A DNA stretch of 64,000 nucleotides from Clusia tigrina. Taxonomy: Eukaryota > Arthropoda > Insecta > Diptera > Clusiidae. The notes beneath the pieces are model-generated. The model was not told the origin of the DNA. It saw only the letters and a list, made by a program, of their open reading frames with translations, and ran no database searches. The position numbers and the translations under genes are program-made. Below, in pieces: positions 26,661-38,238 of this stretch (position 1 is the first letter of the stretch; every line of letters starts with the position of its first letter). The DNA is taken from contig OV050030.1 of the NCBI GenBank assembly GCA_920105625.2, positions 241,087,889-241,151,888 on the forward strand, written 5' to 3'.

Positions 26661-28150
26661 GAGCGTCATAACACCTTGAAATTTTGTAACAATAAAGTAC
26701 TCGAGCCTCTTATCAATTTAAGCAATCGCTCAAAGCTATACTACCCTTGAGTCCCAAATCAAACACTGATAAAACTTCAAATGGCCCTAACTTCTATAAG
26801 GCACGTCCTACACCTATCAAAGTTTTCAACATACAAATGCTTGTAACTTTTTGCTGGAGCGTCATAAAACCTTGAAATTTTGTAACAATAAAGTATTCGA
26901 GCCTCTTGTCAATTTAAGCTATCGCTCAAAGCTATGGTACCCTTGAGTCCCAAATCAAACACTGACAAAACTTCAAATGGCCCTAACTTCTATACGGTAC
27001 GTCCTACACCTATCAAAGTTTGCAACATACAAATGCTTGTAACTTTTTACTGGAGCGTCATAAAACCTTGAAATTTTGAAACAATAAAGTACTCGAGCCT
27101 CTTCTCAATTGAAGCTATCGCTCAAAGCTTTGCTACCTTTGAGTCCCAAATCAAACACTGATAAAACTTCAAATGGCCCTAACTTCTATACGTTACGTCT
27201 TACACCTATCAAAGTTTGCGACATACAAATGCTTTTAAATTTTTACTGGAGCGTCATAAAGCTTGAAATTTTGTAACAATAAAGTACTCGAGTCTCTTGT
27301 CAATTTAAGCTATCGCTCAAAGCTATGCTACCCTAGAAACCCAAATCAAACACTGATAAAACTTCAAATGGCCCTAGCTTCTATACGGTACGTCCTACAC
27401 CTGTCCAAGTTTGCCACATACAAATGCTTGTAACTTTTTACTGGAGCGTCATAAAACCTTGAAATTTTGTAACAATAAAGTACTCGAGCCTCTTTTGTCA
27501 ATTTAAGCTATCGCTCAAAGCTATGCTACCCTTGAGTCCCAAATCAAACACTGATAAAACTTCAAATGGCCCTAACTTCTATACGGTACGTCCTACTCCT
27601 ATTAAAGTTTGCAACATACAAATGCTTGTAACTATTTACTGGAGCGTCATAAAACCTTGAAATTTTGTAGCAATAAAGTACTCGAGCCTCTTGTCAATTT
27701 AAGCTATCGCTCAAAGCTATGCTACCCTTGAGTCCCAAATCGAACACTGATAAAACTTCAAATGGCCCTAACTTCTATACGGTACGTCCTACACCTATCA
27801 AAGTTTTGCAACATACAAATGCTTGTAACTTTTTACTGGAGCGTCATAAAACCTTGAAATTTTGTAAAAATAAAGTACTCGAGCCTCTTGTCAATTTAAG
27901 CTCTCGCTCAAAGCTATGCTACCCTTGAGTCCAGAAATAAACACCGATAAACCTTGAAATGGCCCTAACTTCTATACGGTACGTCCTACACCTATCAAAG
28001 TTTGCAACATACGAATGCTTGTAACTTTTTACTGGAGCGTCATAAAACCTTGAAATTTTGTAACAATAAAGTACTCGAGCCTCTTGTCAATTTAAGCTAT
28101 CGCTCAAAGCTGTGCTACCCTTGAGTCCCAAATGAAACACTGATAAAATT

Positions 28151-31100
28151 TCAAATGGCCGTAACTTCTATACGTTTCGTCCTACACCTATTGAAGTTTG
28201 CAACATACAACTGCTTGTAACTTTTTACTGGAGCGTCATAAAACCTTGAAATTTTGTAACAATAAAGTACTCGAGCCTCTTGTCAATTTAAGCTGTCGCT
28301 CAAAGCTATGCTGCCCTTGAGTCCCAAAGCAAACACTGATAAAACTTCAAATGGCCCTAATTTCTATACGGTACGTCCTACACCTATCAAAGTTTGCAAC
28401 ATACAAATGCTTGTAACTTTTTACTGGAGCGTCATAAAACCTTGAAATTTTGTAACAATAAAATATTCGAGCCTCTTGTCAATTTAAGCTATCGCTCAAA
28501 GCTATGCTACCCTTGAGTCCAAAATCAAACACTGATAAAACTTCAAATGGCCTTAACTTCTATACGGTACGTCCTACACCTATCAAAGTTTGCAACATAC
28601 AAATGCTTGTAACTTTTTATTAGAGCGTCATAAAACCTTGACATTTTGTAACAATAAAATACTCGAGCCTCTTGTCAATTTAAGCTATCGCTCAAAGCTA
28701 TGCTACCCTTGAGTCCCAAATCAAACTCTGATACAACTTCAAATAGCCCTAACTTATATACGGTACGTCCTACACCTATCAAAGTTTGCAACATACAAAT
28801 GCTTGTAACTTTTTACTGGAGCGTCATAAAACCTTGAAATTTTGAAACAATAAAGTTCTCGAGCCTCTTGTCAATTGAAGCTATCGCTCAAAGCTATGCT
28901 ACCCTTGACTCCCAAATCAAACACTGATAAAACTTCAAATGGCCCTAACTTCTATACGGTACGTCCTACTCCTATTAAAGTTTGCAACATACAAATGCTT
29001 GTAACTTTTTACTGGAGCGTCATAAAACCTTGAAATTTTGTAACAATAAAGTACTCGAGCCTCTTGTCAATTTAAGCTATCGCTCAAAGCTGTGCTACCC
29101 TTGAGTCCCAAATGAAACACTGATAAATTTTCAAATGGCCCTAACTTCTATACGTTTCGTCCTACACCTATAGAAGTTTGCAACATACAACTGCTTGTAA
29201 CTTTTTACTGGAGCGTCATAAAACCTTGAAATTTTGTAACAATAAAGTACTCGAGCTCTTGTCAATTTAAGCTGTCGCTCAAAGCTATGCTACCCTTGAG
29301 TCCCAAATCAAATACTGATAAAACTTCAAATGGCCCTAATTTCTATACGGTACGTCCTACACCTATCAAAGTTTGCAACATACAAATGCTTGTAACTTTT
29401 TACTGGAGCGTCATAAAACCTTGAAATTTTGTAACAATAAAATACTCGAGCCTCTTGTCAATTTAAGCTATCGCTCAAAGCTATGCTACCCTTGAGTCCC
29501 AAATCAAACACTGATAAAACTTCAAATGGCCTTAACTTCTATACGGTACGTCCTACACCTATCAAAGTTTGCAACATACAAATGCTTGTAACTTTTTATT
29601 GGACCGTCATAAAACCTTGAAATTTTGTAACAATAAAATACTCGAGCCTCTTGTCAATTTAAGCTATCGCTCAAAGCTATGCTACCCTTGAGTCCCAAAT
29701 CAAACTCTGATAAAACTTCAAATAGCCCTAACTTATATACGGTACGTCCTACACCTATCAAAGTTTGCAACATACAAATGCTTGTAACTTTTTACTGGAG
29801 CGTCATAACACCTTGAAATTTTGTAACAATAAAGTACTCGAGCCTCTTATCAATTTAAGCAATCGCTCAAAGCTATACTACCCTTGAGTCCCAAATCAAA
29901 CACTGATAAAACTTCAAATGGCCCTAACTTCTATAAGGCACGTCCTACACCTATCAAAGTTTTCAACATACAAATGCTTGTAACTTTTTGCTGGAGCGTC
30001 ATAAAACCTTGAAATTTTGTAACAATAAAGTATTCGAGCCTCTTGTCAATTTAAGCTATCGCTCAAAGCTATGGTACCCTTGAGTCCCAAATCAAACACT
30101 GACAAAACTTCAAATGGCCCTAACTTCTATACGGTACGTCCTACACCTATCAAAGTTTGCAACATACAAATGCTTGTAACTTTTTACTGGAGCGTCATAA
30201 AACCTTGAAATTTTGAAACAATAAAGTACTCGAGCCTCTTCTCAATTGAAGCTATCGCTCAAAGCTTTGCTACCTTTGAGTCCCAAATCAAACACTGATA
30301 AAACTTCAAATGGCCCTAACTTCTATACGTTACGTCCTACACCTATCAAAGTTTGCGACATACAAATGCTTTTAAATTTTTACTGGAGCGTCATAAAGCT
30401 TGAAATTTTGTAACAATAAAGTACTCGAGTCTCTTGTCAATTTAAGCTATCGCTCAAAGCTATGCTACCCTAGAAACCCAAATCAAACACTGATAAAACT
30501 TCAAATGGCCCTAACTTCTATACGGTACGTCCTACACCTGTCCAAGTTTGCCACATACAAATGCTTGTAACTTTTTACTGGAGCGTTATAAAACCTTGAA
30601 ATTTTGTAACAATAAAGTACTCGAGCCTCTTTTGTCAATTTAATCTATCGCTCAAAGCTATGCTACCCTTGAGTCCCAAATCAAACACTGATAAAACTTC
30701 AAATGGCCCTAACTTCTATACGGTACGTCCTACTCCTATTAAAGTTTGCAACATACAAATGCTTGTAACTATTTACTGGAGCGTCATAAAACCTTGAAAT
30801 TTTGTAGCAATAAAGTACTCGAGCCTCTTGTCAATTTAAGCTATCGCTCAAAGCTATGCTACCCTTGAGTCCCAAATCGAACACTGATAAAACTTCAAAT
30901 GGCCCTAACTTCTATACGGTACGTCCTACACCTATCAAAGTTTGCAACATACAAATGCTTGTAACTTTTTACTGGAGCGTCATAAAACCTTGAAATTTTG
31001 TAACAATAAAGTACTCGAGCCTCTTGTCAATTTAAGCTGTCGCTCAATGCTATGCTACCCTTGAGTCCCAAATCAAACACTGATAAAACTTCAAATGGCC

Positions 31101-33114
31101 CTAACTTCTATAAGGCACGTCCTACACCTATCAAAGTTTTCAACATACAAATGCTTGTAACTTTTTGCTGGAGCGTCATAAAACCTTGAAATTTTGTAAC
31201 AATAAAGTATTCGAGCCTCTTGTCAATTTAAGCTATCGCTCAAAGCTATGGTACCCTTGAGTCCCAAATCAAACACTGACAAAACTTCAAATGGCCCTAA
31301 CTTCTATATGGTACGTCCTACACCTATCAAAGTTTGCAACATACAAATGCTTGTAACTTTTTACTGGAGCGTCATAAAACCTTGAAATTTTGAAACAATA
31401 AAGTAATCGAGCCTCTTGTCAATTGAAGCTATCGCTCAAAGCTTTGCTACCTTTGAGTCCCAAATCAAACACTGACAAAACTTCAAATGGCCCTAACTTC
31501 TATACGTTACGTCCTACACCTATCAAAGTTTGCAACATACAAATGCTTGTAAATTTTTACTGGAGCGTCATAAAGCTTGAAATTTTGTAACAATAAAGTA
31601 CTCGAGTCTCTTGTCAATTTAAGCTATCGCTCAAAGCTATGCTACCCTTGAAACCCAAATCAAACACTGATAAAACTTCAAATGGCCCTAACTTCTATAC
31701 GGTACGTCCTACACCTGTCCAAGTTTGCCACATACAAATGCTTGTAACTTTTTACTGGAGCGTCATAAAACCTTGAAATTTTCTAACAATAAAGTACTCG
31801 AGCTTTTTTTGTCAATTTAAGCTATCGCTCAAAGCTATGCTACCCTTGACTCCCAAATCAAACACTGATAAAACTTCAAATGGCCCTTACTTCTATACGG
31901 TACGTCCTACTCATATTAAAGTTTGCAACATAGAAATGCTTGTAACTTTTTACTGGAGCGTCATAAAACCTTGAAATTTTGTAGCAATAAAGTACTCGAG
32001 CCTCTTGTCAATTTAAGCTATCGCTCAAAGCTAAGCTACCCTTGAGTCCCAAATCGAACACTGATAAAACTTCAAATGGCCCTAACTTCTATACGGTACG
32101 TAATACACCTATCAAAGTTTGCAACATACAAATGCTTGTAACTTTTTATTGGAGCGTCATAAAACCTTGAAATTTTGTAACAATAAAGTACTCGAGCCTC
32201 TTGTCAATTGAAGCTATCGCTCAAAGCTTTGCTACCTTTGAGTCCCAAATCAAACACTGATAAAACTTCAAATGGCCTTAACTTCTATACGGTACGTCCT
32301 ACACCTATCAAAGTTTGCAACATACAAATGCTTGTAACTTTTTATTGGAGCGTCATAAAACCTTGAAATTTTGTAACAATAAAATACTCGAGCCTCTTGT
32401 CAATTTAAGCTATTGCTCAAAGCTATGCCACCCTTGAGTCCCAAATCAAACTTTGATAAAACTTCAAATAGCCCTAACTTATATACGGTACGTCCTACAC
32501 CTATCAAAGTTTGCAACATACAAATGCTTGTAACTTTTTACTGGAGCGTCATAACACCTTGAAATTTTGTAACAATAAAGTACTCGAGCCTCTTATCAAT
32601 TTAAGCAATCGCTCAAAGCTATACTACCCTTGAGTCCCAAATCAAACACTGCTAAAACTTCAAATGGCCCTAACTTCTATAAGGCACGTCCTACACCTAT
32701 CAAAGTTTTCAACATACAAATGCTTGTAACTTTTTGCTGGAGCGTCATAAAACCTTGAAATTTTGTAACAATAAAGTATTCGAGCCTCTTGTCAATTTAA
32801 GCTATCGCTCAAAGCTATGGTACCCTTGAGTCCCAAATCAAACACTGACAAAACTTCAAATGGCCCTAACTTCTATACGGTACGTAATACACCTATCAAA
32901 GTTTGCAACATACAAATGCTTGTAACTTTTTACTGGAGCGTCATAAAACCTTGAAATTTTGAAACAATAAAGTACTCGAGCCTCTTGAAGCTATCGCTCA
33001 AAGCTTTGCTACCTTTGAGTCCCAAATCAAACACTGATAAAACTTCAAATGGCCCTAACTTCTATACGGTACGTCCTACACCTATCAAAGTTTGCATTAT
33101 ACAAATGCTTGTAA
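28151..33114 (+). repeat. ~5 kb super-repeat core, copy 3
   Basis: This is the third copy of the core. Private changes include TTTGACATTTTG near 28,639, GGTACGTAATAC near 32,096 (also near 32,881), TTTAATCTATCG near 30,640 and AGCGTTATAAAACC near 30,583. It continues past the core in register with copy 2 to about 34.93 kb. Confidence 0.8.
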
Positions 33115-35354
33115 ATTTTTACTGGAGCGTCATAAAAGCTTGAAATTTTGTAACAATAAAGTACTCGAGTCTCTTGTCAATTTAAGCTATCGCTCAAAGC
33201 TATGCTACCCTTGAAACCCAAATCAAACACTGATAAAACTTCAAATGGCCCTAACTTCTATACGGTACGTCCTACACCTGTCAAAGTTTGCCACATACAA
33301 ATGCTTGTAACTTTTTACTGGAGCGTCATAAAACCTTGAAATTTTGTAACAATAAAGTACTCGAGCCTCTTTTGTCAATTGAAGCTATCGCTCAAAGCTA
33401 TGCTACCCTTGAGTCCCAAATCAAACACTGATAAAACTTCAAATGGCCCTAACTTCTATACGGTACGTCCTACTCCTAGTAAAGTTTGCAACATACAAAT
33501 GCTTGTAACTTTTTACTGGAGCGTCATAAAACCTTGAAATTTTGTAGCAATAAAGTACTCGAGCCTCTTGTCAATTTAAGCTATCGCTCAAAGCTATGCT
33601 ACCCTTGAGTCCCAAATCGAACACTGATAAAACTTCAAATGGCCCTAATTTCTATACGGTACGTCCTACACCTGTCAAAGTTTGCCACATACAAATGCTT
33701 GTAACTTTTTACTGGAGCGTCATAAAACCTTGAAATTGTGTAACAATAAAGTACTCTAGCCTCTTGTCAATTTAAGCTATCGATCAAAGCTATGCTACCC
33801 TTGAGTCCCAAATCAAACTCTGATAAAACTTCAAATGGCCCTAACTTCTATACGGTACGTCCTACACCTATCAAAGTTTGCAACATACAAATGCTTGTAG
33901 CTTTTTACTGGAGCGTCATAAAACCTTGAAATTTCGTAACAATAAAGTACTCGAGACTCTTGTCAAGTTAAGCTATCGCTCAAAGCTATGCTACCCTTGA
34001 GTCCCAAATCAAACACTGATAAAACTTCAAATGGCCCTAACTTCTATACGGTACGTCCTACACCTATCAAAGTTTGCAACATACAAATGCTTGTAACTTT
34101 TTACTGGAGCGTCATAAAAGCTTGAAATTTTGTAACAATAAAGTACTCGAGCCTCTTGTCAATTTAAGCTATCGCTCAAAGCTATGCTACACTTGAGTCT
34201 CAAATCAAACACTAATAAAACTTCAAATGGCCCTAACTTCTATACTGTACGTCCTACACCTATCAAAGTTTGCAACATACAAATGCTTGTAACTTTTTAC
34301 TGGAGCGTCATAAAACCTTGAAATTTTGTAACAATAAAGTACTCGAGCCTCTTGTCAATTTAAGCTATCGCTCAAAGCTATGCTACCCTTGAGTCTCAAA
34401 TCAAACACTAATAAAACTTCAAATGGCCCTAACTTCTATACGGTACGTCCTACACCTATCAAAGTTTGCCACATACAAATGCTTGTAACTTTTTACTGGA
34501 GCGTCATAAAACCTTGAAATTTTGAAACAATAAAGTACTCGAGCCTCTTGAAGCTATCGCTCAAAGCTTTGCTACCTTTGAGTCCCAAATCAAACACTGA
34601 TAAGACTTCAAATGGCCCTAACTTCTATACGGTACGTCCTACACCTATCAAAGTTTGCATTATACAAATGCTTGTAAATTTTTACTGGAGCGTCATAAAA
34701 GCTTGAAATTTTGTAACAATAAAGTACTCGAGTCTCTTGTCAATTTAAGCTATCGCTCAAAGCTATGCTACCCTTGAAACCCAAATCAAACACTGCTAAA
34801 ACTTCAAATGGCCCTAACTTCTATACGGTACGTCCTACACCTGTCAAAGTTTGCCACATACAAATGCTTGTAACTTTTTACTGGAGCGTCATAAAACCTT
34901 GAAATTTTGTAACAATAAAGTACTCGAGCCTTATTTGTCAATTGAAGCTATCGCTCAAAGCTATGCTACCCTTGAGTCCCAAATCAAACACTGATAAAAC
35001 TTCAAATGGCCCTCACTTCTATACGGTACGTCCTACTCCTAGTAAAGTTTGCAACATACAAATGCTTGTAACTTTTTACTGGAGCGTCATAAAACCTTGA
35101 AATTTTGTAGCAATAAAGTACTCGAGCCTCTTGTCAATTTAAGCTATCGCTCAAAGCTATGCTACCCTTGAGTCCCAAATCGAACACTGATAAAACTTCA
35201 AATGGCCCTAACTTCTATACGGTACGTCCTACAACTATCAAAGTTTGCAACATACAAATGCTTGTAACTTTTTACTGGAGCGTCATAAAACCTTGCAATT
35301 TTTTAACAATAAAGTACTCGAGACTCTTGTCAAGTTAAGCTATCGCTCAAAGCT

Positions 35355-35494
35355 ATGCTACCCTTGAGTCCCAAATCAAACACTGATAAAATTTAAAATG
35401 GCCCTAACTTCTATACGGTACGTCCTACACCTATCAAAGTTTGCAACAATAAAGTACTCGAGCCTCTTGTCAATTTAAGCTATCGCTCAAAGCT
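35355..35494 (+). repeat. Truncated 140-bp monomer (56-bp deletion)
   Basis: The distance between successive ATGCT anchors at 35,355 and 35,495 is 140 bp instead of 196. At 35,443 the sequence reads GCAACAATAAAG, so AACA of the CAACAT anchor is joined to AACA of GTAACAATAAAG. The 56 bp between these two AACA copies are missing. It is the only monomer-scale truncation I found in the window, and it lies within one monomer of the domain A/B boundary. Confidence 0.92.
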
Positions 35495-35690
35495 ATGCTG
35501 CACTTGAGTCTCAAATCAAACACTAATAAAACTAAAAATGGCCCTAACTTCTATACGGTACGTCCTACACCTATCAAAGTTTGCAACATACAAATGCTTG
35601 TAACTTTTTACTGGAGCGTCATAAAACCTTGAAATTTTGTAACAATAAAATACTCGAGCCTCTTGTCAAGTTAAGCTATCGCTCAAAGCT

Positions 35691-37650
35691 ATGCTGCACT
35701 TGAGTCTCAAATCAAACACTAATAAAACTAAAAATGGACCTAACTTCTATACGGTACGTCCTACACCTATCAAAGTTTGCAACATACAAATGCTTGTAAC
35801 TTTTTACTGGAGCGTCATAAAACCTTGAAATTTTGTAACAATAAAGTACTCGAGCCTCTTGTCAACTTAAGCTACCGCTCAAAGCTATGCTACCCTTGAG
35901 TCTCAAATCAAACACTAATAAAACTTCAAATGGCCCTAACTTCTATATGGTACGCCCTACACCTAGCAAAGTTTGCAACATATAAATGCTTGTAACTTTT
36001 TACTGGAGCGTCATAAAGCCTTGACATTGTGTAACAATAAAGTACTCGAGCCTCTTGTCAATTTAAGCTATCGCTCAAAGCTATGCTACCCTTGAGTCCC
36101 AAATCAAACTCTGATAAAACTTCAAATGGCCCTAACTTCTATACGGTACGTCCTACACCTATCAAAGTTTGCAACATACAAATGCTTGTAACTTTTTACT
36201 GGAGCGTCATAAAACCTTGAAATTTCGTAACAATAAAGTACTCGAGCCTCTTGTCAATTTAAGCTATCGCTCAAAGCTATGCTACCCTTGAGTCCCAAAT
36301 CAAACACTGATTAAGCTTCAAACGGCCCTAACTTCTATACGGTACGTCCTACAACTATCAAAGTTTGCAACATACAAATGCTTGTAACTTTTTACTGGAG
36401 CGTCATAAAACCTTGAAATTTTTTAACAATAAAGTACTCGAGACTCTTGTCAAGTTAAGCTATCGCTCAAAGCTATGCTACCCTTGAGTCCCAAATCAAA
36501 CACTGATAAAATTTAAAATGGTCCTAACTTCTATACGGTACGTCCTACACCTATCAAAGTTTGCAACATACAAATGCTTGTAACTTTTTACTGGAGCGTC
36601 ATAAAAGCTTGAAATTTTGTAACAATAAAGTACTCGAGCCTCTTGTCAATTTAAGCTATCGCTCAAAGCTATGCTGCACTTGAGTCTCAAATCAAACACT
36701 AATAAAACTAAAAATGGCCCTAACTTCTATACGGTACGTCCTACACCTATCAAAGTTTGCAACATACAAATGCTTGTAACTTTTTACTGGAGCGTCATAA
36801 AACCTTGAAATTTTGTAACAATAAAGTACTCGAGCCTCTTGTCAACTTAAGCTATCGCTCAAAGCTATGCTACCCTTGAGTCTCAAATCAAACACTAATA
36901 AAACTTCAAATGGCCCTAACTTCTATATGGTACGCCCTACACCTAGCAAAGTTTGCAACATATAAATGCTTGTAACTTTTTACTGGAGCGTCATAAAGCC
37001 TTGAAATTGTGTAACAATAAAGTACTCGAGCCTCTTGTCAATTTAAGCTATCGCTCAAAGCTATGCTACCCTTGAGTCCCAAATCAAACTCTGATAAAAC
37101 TTCAAATGGCCCTAACTTCTATACGGTACGTCCTACACCTATCAAAGTTTGCAACATACAAATGCTTGTAACTTTTTACTGGAGCGTCATAAAACCTTGA
37201 AATTTCGTAACAATAAAGTACTCGAGCCTCTTGTCAATTTAAGCTATCGCTCAAAGCTATGCTACCCTTGAGTCCCAAATCAAACACTGATTAAGCTTCA
37301 AACGGCCCTAACTTCTATACGGTACGTCCTACAACTATCAAAGTTTGCAACATACAAATGCTTGTAACTTTTTACTGGAGCGTCATAAAACCTTGAAATT
37401 TTTTAACAATAAAGTACTCGAGACTCTTGTCAAGTTAATCTATCGCTCAAAGCTATGCTACCCTTGGGTCCCAAATCAAACACTGATAAAATTTAAAATG
37501 GCCCTAACTTCTGTACGGTACGTCCTACACCTATCAAAGTTTGCAACATACAAATGCTTGTAACTTTTCACTGGAGCGTCATAAAACCTTGAAATTTTGT
37601 AACAATAAAGTACTCGAGCCTCTTGTCAATTTAAGCTATCGCTCAAAGCT
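35691..37650 (+). repeat. 980-bp HOR, copies 1 and 2
   Basis: Type 1 markers at 35,691 and 36,671 start two complete five-monomer units. Copy 1 carries AATGGACC near 35,734 and GCTACCGC near 35,872. Copy 2 carries TTAATCTATCG near 37,436 and CTTGGGTCCC near 37,465. An extra type 1 monomer at 35,495 precedes copy 1. Confidence 0.8.
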
Positions 37651-38238
37651 ATGCTACCCTTGAGTCCCAAATCAAACACTGATAAAACTTCAAATGGCCC
37701 TAACTTCTATACGGTACGTCCTACACCTATCAAAGTTTGCAACATACAAATGCTTGTAACTTTTTACTGGAGCGTCATACAACCTTGAAATTTCGTAACA
37801 ATAAAGTACTCGAGCCTCTTGTCAATTTAAGCTATCGCTCAAAGCTATGCTACCCTTGAGTCCCAAATCAAACACTGATTAAGCTTCAAACGGCCCTAAC
37901 TTCTATACGGTACGTCCTACAACTATCAAAGTTTGCAACATACAAATGCTTGTAACTTTTTACTGGAGCATCATAAAACCTTGCAATTTTTTAACAATAA
38001 AGTACTCGAGACTCTTGTCAAGTTAAGCTATCGCGCAAAGCTATGCTACCCTTGAGTCCCAAATCAAACACTGATAAAATTTAAAATGGCCCTAACTTCT
38101 ATACGGTACGTCCTACACCTATCAAAGTTTGCAACATACAAATGCTTGTAACTTTTTACTGGAGCGTCATAAAAGCTTGAAATTTTGTAACAATAAAATA
38201 CTCGAGCCTCTTGTCAAGTTAAGCTATCGCTCAAAGCT
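37651..38238 (+). repeat. Three extra monomers interrupting the 980-bp HOR
   Basis: A consensus-like monomer followed by type 4 and type 5 monomers lies between HOR copies 2 and 3, so the type 1 spacing here is 1,568 bp (eight monomers) instead of 980. This triplet is the partner of the B-type island at 24,880-25,498 in domain A. It may be the source of that transfer, its target, or a shared relic. Confidence 0.75.

Larger units (their letters stand above)
15738..34930 (+). repeat. Paired ~7.25 kb blocks, 15,738-22,990 and 27,680-34,930 (11,942-bp offset)
   Basis: The blocks 15,738-22,990 and 27,680-34,930 stay in register throughout. Paired markers are AAAGTTTTGCAAC (15,861 and 27,803), GCATTATAC (21,152 and 33,094; 22,715 and 34,657) and AACACTGCTAAAAC. 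I see only scattered single-base differences. The pair brackets domain A material at 22.99-27.68 kb that is specific to the second super-repeat unit. The second block is cut off close to the A/B boundary. Confidence 0.75.
1..35215 (+). repeat. Domain A: hierarchical HOR region
   Basis: This domain is marked by variants that are rare or absent elsewhere. They include TTTTGCTGGAGC with TATTCGAG and ATGGTACCC (for example near 20, 3750, 7285, 12175 and 20795), CTATAAGGCACG, TTGTAGCAATAAAG, GAAACAATAAAG with CAATTGAAGC, and TACGTTTCGTCC with ACAACTGC. These recur in a fixed order over long blocks instead of as one short uniform HOR. The result is a nested structure of large duplications and local tandem duplications. 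The right edge is placed where the TTGTAGCAATAAAG / AATCGAACAC monomer near 35.1-35.2 kb is followed by the ACAACTATC type that is typical of domain B. Confidence 0.75.
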
